From Actinomycetospora lemnae (lineage in GTDB: Bacteria > Actinomycetota > Actinomycetes > Mycobacteriales > Pseudonocardiaceae): a stretch of 64,000 bases of DNA. Below, piece after piece: positions 42,854-50,505 of the stretch. The stretch covers positions 1 to 64,000 of the forward strand of contig NZ_JAQZAO010000009.1 in the NCBI RefSeq assembly GCF_028737315.1, given 5' to 3'. The notes under the pieces are model-generated. The model ran no database searches. It saw only the letters and a program-made list of their open reading frames with translations, and had not been told where the DNA came from. The first letter of the stretch is position 1, and the number at the start of each line of letters is the position of its first letter. Made by a program: the position numbers and the translations under genes.

Positions 42854-44332
42854 TCACCCGGGTCCGGCGGACGGGTTCGTACCAGCGGGTAACTTGACCG
42901 TTCCGGTAGGTGCGGGTGCCCGACGGGCCAGGAGCAGGGCCCCGACCAGCGCCGCGACGACGAACGCGCCCGCCGCCACCCCGTACCCGGCGGCGATCCC
43001 GGACGGGGCGGCCGTGCGCCCGGGCAGGTCGGCATCGGCGGCGATCACCACCGCGCCGATCACCGCGATGCCCAGCGTGCCGCCGAGCTGGCGGACGGTC
43101 TGGACCACGCCGGAGGCCTGGGTGCGCTCGGTGTCGGCGACCCGCGCGAGGGCGTCGGTGGTCGTCGGGGACAGCGTGAGCCCGAGGCCCACGCCGACCA
43201 GCGCCATCCCCGGCGTCTGCAGGACGTAGTCCAGGCCCGGGAGCGCGAGCAGCCATGCGACCGTGCCGACCGCGCAGAGGACCAGTCCCGTGAGCACGGG
43301 GCCGCGCACACCGGCCCGGTCGTACCAGCGGCCGCCGACCTGGGCGGCGAGGGTCAGCGGCAGGATCAGCGGCAGCACGGCGAGCCCCGCGCTCATCGGG
43401 CCGAAGCCCAGCAGTTCCTGCAGGTAGATCGAGCTGTAGAGCACGAGCCCGAGCAGCCCGAACTGCACGAGGCCCATGACGACCGCGGCGCCCGTGAAGC
43501 CCCGGTCGGCGAACAGCCGTACGTGGATGAGCGGGTCCGGGGAGCGGAGCTGCCGCACGACGAACCACCCCGTCGTCGCGAGGCCGACGACGAGCAGGGC
43601 GACCACCGGCGTCGAGAGGCCCACGGCGCCGGCGCCCTGGATCGCGAAGGTGGTCACCGCCAGGCCCACCACGACGAGCACGACGTCCAGGGGCCGGACG
43701 GTGGTGCCCGGGACACGCTCGCCCGGGACCGGGGCGATGGCCACGAGCACCAGCGTCGCGACGCCGACCGGCACGTTGAGGAAGAACACCGCCCGCCAGG
43801 ACACGTACTCGGTGAGCAGCCCGCCGATGAGCGGCCCGAGCGCCACGAACACCTGGCTGATGCCGGCGTAGATCGCCATGGCGCGGCCGCGCTCGCTCGG
43901 CCCGAACGCCGCGATGACGATCGCGCCCGACACCGGGACCATGAGGGCGGCGCCCGCCCCCTGCAACGTGCGGCAGGCGATGATGACCGCCTCGCCCGCG
44001 GGGCCCGCCGGCGCCAGCCCGCAGCCCACGGAGGCGAGGAAGAACACGGCCACCCCGGACCGGAACGCCCGCCGGGGGCCGAGCAGGTCGGCGGCCTTGC
44101 CGCCCAGCGCGACCAGCGCCGCGAGGGCGAGCACGTAGGCGTTGACCACCCACTGTTGGGCGGCGGGGTCCAGCGAGAGCTCCCGCCCCATCGTCGGCAG
44201 GGCGACCGACACCACGGTCTGGTCGAGCATGATCATCGACAGCGAGCCGGTCATCGCGACCAGCACGAGCCACCGCTTCGGGTCCCCGCCCTCCTGGTCC
44301 CCGCCCTCCTGGTCCCCGCCGGGAGCGCTCAC
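42854..44332 (-). CDS. DHA2-type multidrug MFS transporter
   Basis: A 492-residue transporter with about 14 hydrophobic segments. Motif A-like DRAGVRG and the DHA2 hallmark LDQTVVSVALPTMGRELS in the first transmembrane segment identify the family. GPLIGGLLTEYVSWRAVFFLNVPVG is motif C with its flanking loop. It probably exports drugs or metabolites with proton antiport. The N-terminus (GGDQEGGDQEGGD) comes from a 15-bp tandem repeat. The GTG start overlaps the upstream gene stop (GTGA). Confidence 0.88.
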   Translation of the reverse strand: MSAPGGDQEGGDQEGGDPKRWLVLVAMTGSLSMIMLDQTVVSVALPTMGRELSLDPAAQQWVVNAYVLALAALVALGGKAADLLGPRRAFRSGVAVFFLASVGCGLAPAGPAGEAVIIACRTLQGAGAALMVPVSGAIVIAAFGPSERGRAMAIYAGISQVFVALGPLIGGLLTEYVSWRAVFFLNVPVGVATLVLVAIAPVPGERVPGTTVRPLDVVLVVVGLAVTTFAIQGAGAVGLSTPVVALLVVGLATTGWFVVRQLRSPDPLIHVRLFADRGFTGAAVVMGLVQFGLLGLVLYSSIYLQELLGFGPMSAGLAVLPLILPLTLAAQVGGRWYDRAGVRGPVLTGLVLCAVGTVAWLLALPGLDYVLQTPGMALVGVGLGLTLSPTTTDALARVADTERTQASGVVQTVRQLGGTLGIAVIGAVVIAADADLPGRTAAPSGIAAGYGVAAGAFVVAALVGALLLARRAPAPTGTVKLPAGTNPSAGPG

Positions 44333-44787
44333 CGGTCGCGCCCCCGCAGCTTCCACCCGGCCATCGCCGCGACGGCGGCCAGCAGCGCGATCCCGCGCGG
44401 CAATCCGCCGACCGGCGCCGGGTCCTCCGGCGCCGGGCGCGACCACGGCCGCGCGTCGTCGCCGTGCGCGGGGCGCAGCCCGATCTCGGCGGGGAGGTCG
44501 ACCGCCATCATCCCGGTGAAGACCGGGTTCGGGTTCGACCCGCCGCCGCCGATCTCGCCGATCCGCCGCGTGAGGTCGTCGACGAAGCGGTGGGGGTCGA
44601 CCGGCTCGTGCCCGGCGCCGGTGTCGACGAGGACGAGCGTGTCCCCCGCGCGGTGCACGAGGGCGTGGCCGACGTCCGGCTGCTCGTACGCGACGTCGAG
44701 CTCCTGACCGAGGACCAGGCGGGTGCGCTCGTCGACCGCGACGACGTCGCCGAGACCCGTGCGGGCCGGCGTGTGGATCTCGGTCAC
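44329..44787 (-). CDS. Hypothetical protein, metallo-beta-lactamase-like N-terminus and C-terminal membrane anchor
   Basis: A 152-residue protein I do not recognise. Residues 10-60 (VVAVDERTRLVLGQELDVAY, HALVHRAGDTLVLVDTGAG) resemble the first beta strands of a metallo-beta-lactamase fold, but the HxHxDH metal motif that should follow is absent. Residues about 125-145 (LPRGIALLAAVAAMAGWKL) could be one membrane segment. It may be a degenerate hydrolase fused to an anchor, or an unrelated small family. GTG start; coupled to the downstream exporter gene. Confidence 0.5.
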   Translation of the reverse strand: MTEIHTPARTGLGDVVAVDERTRLVLGQELDVAYEQPDVGHALVHRAGDTLVLVDTGAGHEPVDPHRFVDDLTRRIGEIGGGGSNPNPVFTGMMAVDLPAEIGLRPAHGDDARPWSRPAPEDPAPVGGLPRGIALLAAVAAMAGWKLRGRDR

Positions 44788-44863
44788 GGGCCGAGCCTGC
44801 CCGACGCCGCCACCGCGCCGGTAGATCGAGTTCCGTGAGCGCGCGTCTCCGGAGCGTCAGCCC

Positions 44864-46384
44864 CTAGCCACGCCGCCCGTACAGCACGCTGACGAGCCGG
44901 GCGAGGACCGTCACGACCCAGCCGGGGCGGTCGAACGTCATGACGTTGATGCTGCGGAAGCGGCGCTCGGAGATCGCCAGCGGCCGCGTGAACTCGCGCA
45001 GCCCGTCGACGCCGTGGATGCGACCGAACCCGGAGTCGCCGACGCCGCCGAAGGGCAGCGACGGGATGCCGGCGAACGCGATGACGCCGTTGACCGAGAC
45101 CATGCCGACGCGCAGCCGGCGCGCGATCTCGTGCCCGCGCGCCTTCGCGTACACCGAGGCACCCAGCCCGTAGCGCGAGGCGTTGGCCCGCTCGACCGCC
45201 TCGTCGATGTCGCGGACGCGGTTGACGACGACGGTCGGGCCGAACGTCTCGTCGGTGACCGCCGAGGAGTCCTCGGGCACGTCGGCGAGCACGACGGGGT
45301 CGACGTACGGGGCCCGCACCGACTCGCGGCCACCCACGACCGCGCGGGCGCCCCGCGTGAGCGCATCGTCGATCTGGCCGGAGATGACCCCGAGCTGCGA
45401 GGGCATGGTGATCGGGCCGTACTGGGAGTCCGGGGCCCCGCCCGGTCGCACCTGGGCGGCGCGGGAGGCGACCCGGTCGAGCAGGTCCTCGGCCACCGCG
45501 TCCACGACGTACACGCGCTCGACGCCGACGCAGGTCTGGCCCGCGTTGGACATGGAGCCCCACACCACGGCCGCCGCGGCGTCGTCGAGGTCGGCGTCGG
45601 CGTCCACGAGCAGCGCGTCCTTGCCGCCGCACTCGACGAGCACCGGCGTCAGCGTCTCCGCGCAGGTCGCCATGACCTTCTTCGCGGTGGCCGTCGAGCC
45701 CGTGAACGCGACCTTGTCGACCCCGGCCCGGCACAGCGCGGCGCCCGTCTCGCCCTCACCGGTGACCAGCTGGAACACGGCGTCCTCGCCGACCGCCTCG
45801 GCGAAGCTGTCCACGAGCCACTGCCCCACGCCGGGGGTGAGCTCGCTGGGCTTGAACACGACGGTGTTGCCGGCCGCGAGCGCGTACGCGATCGAGCCCA
45901 TCGGCGTGAACACCGGGTAGTTCCACGGCCCGAGCACGCCGACGACACCCAGCGCCGGGTACTCGACGGTGGCCTTGTGGTTGATCATGAGCAGGCCGGC
46001 GGCGGCGTTGCGCGGCCCGAGCACCTTCTCCGCGTGCGTGGCGGCCCAGTGCAGGTGGTCGAGGGCGAGGATGCCCTCGATGCGCGCGTCGTCCATCGGC
46101 TTGCCGGTCTCGCGGCTGACCACGGCGGCCAGCTCGTCGCGGCGGCGGTCGATGAGCTGGCGCCACGCCGCGAGCTTGTGCGACCGGCCCCGGAACCCGA
46201 GGTCGGTCCACCACCGCACGGCCCGCCGGGCGCGGGCGACCTTCTCCTCGACCTGCGCGGGCGTGTGCCGCGGGTAGGAGGCGATCACCTCGCCCGAGCG
46301 GGGGTCGAGGGAGTCGAAGGTGTCCTGCTGATCGGCGTCGTGGCTCGCCGCGGGCGCCGTCGCCGCGTCGCGGGTGCTCGTCAT
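44864..46384 (-). CDS. Aldehyde dehydrogenase
   Basis: A 506-residue NAD(P)-dependent aldehyde dehydrogenase. LGPWNYPVFTP is the substrate/cofactor entry, VAFTGSTATAKKV the dinucleotide loop, VECGGKDALLV holds the general-base Glu, and NAGQTCVGVERVYV the catalytic Cys. FGPTVVVNRV and PFGGVGDSGFGRIHGVDG are also canonical. The C-terminal FDRPGWVVTVLARLVSVLYGRRG is a short hydrophobic/amphipathic tail seen in a subset of actinobacterial ALDHs. The substrate is not predictable from context. Confidence 0.9.
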   Translation of the reverse strand: MTSTRDAATAPAASHDADQQDTFDSLDPRSGEVIASYPRHTPAQVEEKVARARRAVRWWTDLGFRGRSHKLAAWRQLIDRRRDELAAVVSRETGKPMDDARIEGILALDHLHWAATHAEKVLGPRNAAAGLLMINHKATVEYPALGVVGVLGPWNYPVFTPMGSIAYALAAGNTVVFKPSELTPGVGQWLVDSFAEAVGEDAVFQLVTGEGETGAALCRAGVDKVAFTGSTATAKKVMATCAETLTPVLVECGGKDALLVDADADLDDAAAAVVWGSMSNAGQTCVGVERVYVVDAVAEDLLDRVASRAAQVRPGGAPDSQYGPITMPSQLGVISGQIDDALTRGARAVVGGRESVRAPYVDPVVLADVPEDSSAVTDETFGPTVVVNRVRDIDEAVERANASRYGLGASVYAKARGHEIARRLRVGMVSVNGVIAFAGIPSLPFGGVGDSGFGRIHGVDGLREFTRPLAISERRFRSINVMTFDRPGWVVTVLARLVSVLYGRRG

Positions 46385-46430
46385 GGGGGGAGGCTACGGG
46401 TGAGTAGCGGTCAGGCGCGACTGTCGAGGA

Positions 46431-46485
46431 GTGTCAGCGACGTGCCGTCGCTGACACCCAGTGTCCGTATCGGTACTTCGATCAC
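46431..46485. repeat. 55-bp dispersed repeat, copy 2 (intergenic/stop codon)
   Basis: 54/55 identical to the copy at 4252-4306. Here it fills the gap after the HIT gene and contains its stop codon (46482-46484). The internal 10-bp stem suggests a terminator. Confidence 0.9.
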
Positions 46486-46967
46486 CCGAGGGCGGCGCGG
46501 ACCCGCGCGGCGGTGGCGTCGAGGCCCGCGCGGTCCGGGCGGGTCCAGGCCGCGAGCAGGCGCAGGCCGTCGCCGCGGCGGCGCGGGATGACGTGCAGGT
46601 GGACGTGCCACACGGTCTGCCAGGCCACCGCCCCGTCGGCGAGCATCAGGTTCACGCCGTCGGCGAGCCCTGCGGTGCGCAGTCCCGCCGCCACCCGCCG
46701 CGCCAGCGACCAGACGGCGGCGCCGTCGGCGTCGTCGAGGTCCGCCAGCCCCGCCGCGTGCGCCCGCGGCACCACGAGCACGTGGCCGGTGGTCAGCGGC
46801 TGCAGGTCGAGGAACGCCACCGCCCGGTCGGACGTCGCGACGACGCTCGCCTCGCCCCGGCCCTCGACGATCCGGCAGAAGACGCACTCGCCGTCGACCT
46901 CGGCGGGCAGGTGCCGGCGCACCCGTCCCAGCCGGCGACCGACGGCGCGCCGCAGACGCGGGAGCAT
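46482..46967 (-). CDS. HIT-family protein
   Basis: A 161-residue nucleotide hydrolase/transferase of the HIT family. CVFCRIVEG near residue 33 is the zinc-type knuckle, HVLVVPRAHAAGLADL the conserved helix-strand, and WHVHLHVIPRRRGD (about 123) the histidine triad. The first 25 residues are Arg/Leu-rich and may be an extension. The ATG at 46967 overlaps the nucS stop (TGATG), so the two are translationally coupled. The stop codon lies inside the 55-bp repeat. Confidence 0.88.
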   Translation of the reverse strand: MLPRLRRAVGRRLGRVRRHLPAEVDGECVFCRIVEGRGEASVVATSDRAVAFLDLQPLTTGHVLVVPRAHAAGLADLDDADGAAVWSLARRVAAGLRTAGLADGVNLMLADGAVAWQTVWHVHLHVIPRRRGDGLRLLAAWTRPDRAGLDATAARVRAALG

Positions 46968-47656
46968 CAGAACAGGCGGAACTCGTCGACCTCGGCGCCG
47001 CGCAGGGCGTCGTAGTCGAGCGTGACGCAGCGGATGCCGCGGTCGGTCGCGAGCGTCCGGGCCTGCGGCTTGATCTGCTGCGCGGCGAACACCCCGGCCA
47101 CCGGCGTGAGCAGCGGGTCGCGGTTGAGCAGCTCGAGGTAGCGGGTCAGCTGCTCGACGCCGTCGATCTCCCCGCGGCGCTTGATCTCCACAGCCACCGA
47201 CGCGCCCCGGTCGTCGCGGCAGAGCAGGTCGACCGGGCCGATCGCCGTGGGGTACTCGCGGCGCACGAGCGTCCAGCCCTCCCCCAGGGTGGTGACGTGC
47301 TGGGCGAGCAGTTCCTGCAGGTGGGCCTCGACGCCGTCCTTGACCAGCCCGGGGTCGACGCCGAGCTCGTGGCTGGAGTCGTGCTGGATCTCCTCGAGCA
47401 TGATCGTCAGCGTCTCGTCGGCCTTGTTGCGCACGGTCCACACGCTCTCGGGCTGTCCCGTCGCTCCGCTCGCCCGGGGCTCCTCTGTGAGCCAGCACGG
47501 CGGGCTCATCCAGTTCAGCGGCTTGTAGGCCCGGTCGTCGGCGTGGACGCTGACCGACCCGTCCGCCTTGACCAGCAGCAGCCGCAGCGCGCTGGGCAGG
47601 TGCGCGGTCAGGCGGCCGTCGTAGTCGACCGTGCACCGGGCGATGACGAGACGCAC
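46967..47656 (-). CDS. nucS: Mismatch-specific endonuclease NucS (EndoMS)
   Basis: A 229-residue NucS, the enzyme that performs non-canonical mismatch repair in Actinobacteria lacking MutS/MutL. N-terminal DNA-binding/dimerisation domain: [33 protein letters not shown]-terminal RecB-like nuclease: [12 protein letters not shown] and [22 protein letters not shown], containing the Asp-Glu-Lys triad. The insert [13 protein letters not shown] after WLTE is encoded by the 15-bp repeat at 47457. GTG start follows TACGCT by seven bases. It is coupled to the HIT gene. Confidence 0.93.
   Translation of the reverse strand: MRLVIARCTVDYDGRLTAHLPSALRLLLVKADGSVSVHADDRAYKPLNWMSPPCWLTEEPRASGATGQPESVWTVRNKADETLTIMLEEIQHDSSHELGVDPGLVKDGVEAHLQELLAQHVTTLGEGWTLVRREYPTAIGPVDLLCRDDRGASVAVEIKRRGEIDGVEQLTRYLELLNRDPLLTPVAGVFAAQQIKPQARTLATDRGIRCVTLDYDALRGAEVDEFRLF
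47457..47471. repeat. 15-bp repeat CCCGTCGCTCCGCTC, copy 2
   Basis: Same 15 bases as at 11744, here inside nucS where it encodes part of the GATGQ insert. Confidence 0.6.
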
Positions 47657-47663
47657 GGCGCCG

Positions 47664-47669
47664 AGCGTA
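47664..47669 (-). promoter_or_regulatory. nucS: -10 element, leaderless nucS
   Basis: TACGCT seven bases before GTG 47656. Confidence 0.5.
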
Positions 47670-47689
47670 GGAGGGGAGGATGCGGCGCC

Positions 47690-48226
47690 GTGGAGCACCC
47701 CGTGACCACCAGCAGCCGCGAGATCTACACCAACCCCTGGATGGTCCTGCGCGAGGACACCTTCCGCCGCCCCGACGGCTCCGACGGCCTGTACGGCGTG
47801 ATCGACAAACCGGACTACGCGCTGGTCGTGGCCCTCGACGGGGACCGGCTGGCGATGGTCGAGCAGTACCGCTACCCGATCGGGCTGCGGCGCTGGGAGT
47901 TCGTCCAGGGCACCGCCCCTGACCGCGCGGAGATGCCCGCCCGGGAGCTGGCGGAGCGCGAGCTCGCCGAGGAGACCGGCCTGACCGCGGCCACCTGGAC
48001 CTACCTCGGGCTGCTCGACGTCGCGCCCGGCGTCTCGTCCCAGCGCGGGCGAGCCTTCCTCGCCACCGACCTCACCGCCGGCGAGCCGGCCCGCGAGGAC
48101 ACCGAGGCCGACATGCGCTTCGCGTGGGTGACGCGCGCGGAGTTCGAGGACCGCGCCCGCTCCGGCGAGATCACCGACGCGCAGACGCTCGCCGCCTACG
48201 CGCTGCTGCTCCTCCGGTCGCCGTAA
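47690..48226 (+). CDS. NUDIX hydrolase
   Basis: A 178-residue NUDIX protein, most like ADP-ribose pyrophosphatases. The Nudix box lies near residues 73-98: [32 protein letters not shown]-x-EE-x-G is intact, while the leading Gly and first Glu are spaced slightly differently from the consensus. [29 protein letters not shown] before it is typical of the ADP-ribose/NDP-sugar group. GTG 47690 has GGAGGA ten bases upstream; GTG 47702 is an alternative. It is divergent from nucS, with 33 bases between starts. Confidence 0.85.
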   Translation: MEHPVTTSSREIYTNPWMVLREDTFRRPDGSDGLYGVIDKPDYALVVALDGDRLAMVEQYRYPIGLRRWEFVQGTAPDRAEMPARELAERELAEETGLTAATWTYLGLLDVAPGVSSQRGRAFLATDLTAGEPAREDTEADMRFAWVTRAEFEDRARSGEITDAQTLAAYALLLLRSP

Positions 48227-48265
48227 CCGGGGCGTGGATCGCCGGCGGACGGGCACAGTGGGGGC

Positions 48266-49312
48266 ATGGCGTTGGTACGGCTCGGTCCGCTGTCGGTGCC
48301 CACGCCCGGCGAGGTGGTCGGCTGGGTCGGCGAGGTCGTCGACGTCGGCGTCCGCCTGCCCGGGCGGGTGGAGTCGCTGCTCGACGAGGTGACGCGGCTG
48401 GTGGACGTGCTCGGCACGCTCGCCGACCGCGTCGACGGCCTCGTCGACCGCGCCGACACCATCGTCGGGCGCGTGGACGGGGTCATGGAGCGCGTGGACG
48501 GCGTGCTCGGCGAGACCCGGCGGATCACCGAGGGGGCGAACGAGGTGGTCGGGTCGGCGCGCAGCATCACCAGCGGCGCGGAGGAGGTCGTCGGGTCCGC
48601 CCGCTCGATCACCGCCGGCGCCGAGGAGGTCGTCGGGTCCGCCCGCTCGATCACCGCCGGCGCCGAGGAGGTCGTGGGCTCCGCCCGCAAGATCACCACG
48701 GGTGCCGACGAGGTGGTCAGCTCGGCGCGTGGCATCACCAGCGGGGCCAGCGAGGTCGTGGAGTCCGCGCGGCGCATCACCTCGGGCGCGGACGAGGTCG
48801 TCGGCTCGGCGCGCTCGATCACCGCGGGCGCCGACGAGGTCGTCACCTCGGCGCGGGCGATCACGAGCGGGGCGAGCGAGGTCGTCGACTCCGCCCGCGG
48901 CATCACCAGCGGCGCCGAGGGCGTCGTCGGCGACGCCCGGGAGATCACCGCGGGGGCCCGCGACATCGTCCAGGGCGCGGGCGCCACGAGCCGCTCGGCG
49001 CAGGAGCTGCTCGACCTCTACCGCCCGATGCTCGAGCAGGGCGCGCCGCTCGCCGGCCGGTTCATCGACGAGCTCAGCCCGGAGGAGGTCGACGCGGCGA
49101 TCAAGCTCGTGGACCAGATGCCGCAGTTCACCGAGCACATGGTCTCGGACATCATGCCGATCCTCGCGACCCTCGACCGCGTCGGTCCGGACCTGCACGA
49201 GCTGCTCGACGTCACCAAGGACCTGCGCCAGGCCATCGACGGCATCCCGGGGTTCTCGTTCCTCAAGCGCCGCGGGTCGCGCGGTGAGGACGAGGAGGAG
49301 ATCGAGGGCTGA
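48266..49312 (+). CDS. Protein with ten 14-residue tandem repeats
   Basis: A 348-residue protein of unknown function. Residues 36-90 are a helical Val/Asp/Arg region. Residues 90-229 are ten units of the type [14 protein letters not shown], with variants such as [14 protein letters not shown] and [14 protein letters not shown], plus one degenerate unit. A 14-residue period equals two heptads and suggests a long amphipathic helix or layered coiled coil. Residues 244-325 form a conserved helical block ([41 protein letters not shown], in two motifs). It has no signal peptide or membrane segment. It ends with an acidic tail. Confidence 0.8.
   Translation: MALVRLGPLSVPTPGEVVGWVGEVVDVGVRLPGRVESLLDEVTRLVDVLGTLADRVDGLVDRADTIVGRVDGVMERVDGVLGETRRITEGANEVVGSARSITSGAEEVVGSARSITAGAEEVVGSARSITAGAEEVVGSARKITTGADEVVSSARGITSGASEVVESARRITSGADEVVGSARSITAGADEVVTSARAITSGASEVVDSARGITSGAEGVVGDAREITAGARDIVQGAGATSRSAQELLDLYRPMLEQGAPLAGRFIDELSPEEVDAAIKLVDQMPQFTEHMVSDIMPILATLDRVGPDLHELLDVTKDLRQAIDGIPGFSFLKRRGSRGEDEEEIEG
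48533..48952 (+). repeat. 42-bp tandem repeat array, ten units
   Basis: Encodes the ten 14-residue units. Units 2 and 3 are nearly identical at the DNA level (GAGGTCGTCGGGTCCGCCCG in both), which implies recent duplication; later units have diverged. An eleventh, degenerate unit runs to about 48994. Confidence 0.88.
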
Positions 49313-49324
49313 GGAGCAGCCTCG

Positions 49325-49550
49325 GACGCCCGCCGCCCGGCGCACGATCGCGGCGACCTCGGCCGGCTGCGACACCGCCGCCGAGTGCCCGGCGTCGAGG
49401 TGGACGACGGTCCCGGCGCGCCCGGCCATCGCCTCCTGTGCGAACGACGGGATCGCCGCGTCCCGGTCGCCCACGACGTAGGTGGTCGGCACGTCGTGCC
49501 AGGCGGCGCGGGTCAGCGGCTGCTCGACGGCGGCCCGTCGATCGCGTCGA
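49325..49550 (-). pseudogene. Alpha/beta hydrolase C-terminal remnant
   Basis: Reading this strand gives [21 protein letters not shown], then [34 protein letters not shown]. This is the last 70-75 residues of an alpha/beta hydrolase with the catalytic Asp and His regions. The nucleophile elbow and all of the N-terminal domain are missing, there is no suitable start, and the frame has no stop near the expected end. It fills the 274 bases between the repeat protein and the thioesterase gene. Confidence 0.65.
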
Positions 49551-49586
49551 GCGCGCGGTCCCTGCTTCCGCCCAACGGGAGCGGCG

Positions 49587-50018
49587 TCAGCCCGGGATCA
49601 CGGCCTGCGTCTGGGTGGTCCGCGCGACGAGGCGGCCGCGGTCGTCGGTGAGGTCGGTCTGCACGACGACCTGGGTGCGCCCGGCGTGCACCGGACGGGC
49701 CGTCGCCCGGACCTCCGACCCCGACACCGCGCGGAAGAGGTGCGTGCCCGACTCCGTGGTGGCGGTCCGGGCACCCGCCGGGAGGCCGAGGAAGGCGCAG
49801 ACGGCGCCCGCGGTGTCGGCGAGCGCCATCAGCGCGCCGCCGTGCAGCAGCCCGCCCGCGGTGGTGTGCGCGTCCGACCAGGGGAGCACGGCGACGGTCT
49901 CGTCGGGACCGGCGGCCTCGAGGCGGATGCCGAGGCCGGCGGCGAAGGGCATGGCGGCGACGATCTCGTCGGGTCGTGGTCGAGCTCCGCTGTGCTGCGT
50001 CTCCTGGGTCACGGGCAC
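49587..50018 (-). CDS. PaaI-type hotdog thioesterase
   Basis: A 143-residue hotdog-fold acyl-CoA thioesterase. The motif [21 protein letters not shown] (around residues 52-72) carries the usual HGG and Asp of PaaI-type enzymes; the later [28 protein letters not shown] is also typical. The N-terminus ([13 protein letters not shown]) is encoded by the 27-bp repeat at 49978-50004. GTG start; a second GTG two codons on is possible. The substrate is unknown, but acyl-CoA genes are nearby. Confidence 0.85.
   Translation of the reverse strand: MPVTQETQHSGARPRPDEIVAAMPFAAGLGIRLEAAGPDETVAVLPWSDAHTTAGGLLHGGALMALADTAGAVCAFLGLPAGARTATTESGTHLFRAVSGSEVRATARPVHAGRTQVVVQTDLTDDRGRLVARTTQTQAVIPG
49978..50004. 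repeat. 27-bp repeat, copy 3
   Basis: Begins GGTCGAGCTCCGCTGTGCT. It encodes the N-terminus of the hotdog thioesterase. Confidence 0.85.
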
Positions 50019-50125
50019 CAGCCTCGGGCCGGACGTGCTGATCGTCCATGACCCACGAGGTCATCGACCCGGCTACCGCACCGCGGTCAGGGTTCTCCCG
50101 TCACCACGACCCGAGGAGGACCCCG

Positions 50126-50494
50126 ATGACCGCCACCGACACCACCACCCTCGTCGACCGCTACCTCGCCGCCTGGAACGCGACCGACCCGGCCGCGCGC
50201 CGCGAGGCGGTCGCCGCGGTCTTCACCCCCGACGCGCGCTACGTCGACCCGCTCGCCGACGTCCGCGGCCACGACGGCGTCGACGCGCTGATCGCCGGCG
50301 CGCAGGAGCAGTTCGCGGGCCTGGTGTTCTCGCCCGGCGACGTGCTCGACGCCCACCACGACGTCGTGCGCTTCACCTGGCACCTCGGCCCCGCGGGAGC
50401 CGAGCCCGTGGTCATCGGGTTCGACGTCGCGGAGATCGCGGACGACGGGCGGCTGGCCCGCGTCCACGGCTTCCTCGACCGGGTGCCCGGCTGA
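50126..50494 (+). CDS. SnoaL-like / nuclear transport factor 2-fold protein
   Basis: A 122-residue single-domain NTF2-like protein: LVDRYLAAWNATDPAARREAVAAVFTPDARYVDPLADVRGHDGVDAL (as consecutive family blocks), then VRFTWHLGPAG and a final IADDGRLARVHGFLDRVPG. SnoaL-like folds include cyclases, isomerases and non-enzymatic binding proteins, so no reaction is assigned. GAGGAGGA lies six bases before the ATG at 50126. It converges on the ecm gene with 11 bases between stops. Confidence 0.82.
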   Translation: MTATDTTTLVDRYLAAWNATDPAARREAVAAVFTPDARYVDPLADVRGHDGVDALIAGAQEQFAGLVFSPGDVLDAHHDVVRFTWHLGPAGAEPVVIGFDVAEIADDGRLARVHGFLDRVPG

Positions 50495-50505
50495 GGAACC
50501 GGTGC

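Noticed and set aside
48533-48952. Possible CRISPR-like array because of 42-bp periodicity
   Set aside because: Units are contiguous without spacers, keep the reading frame and diverge at synonymous and similar codons, so this is a protein repeat.
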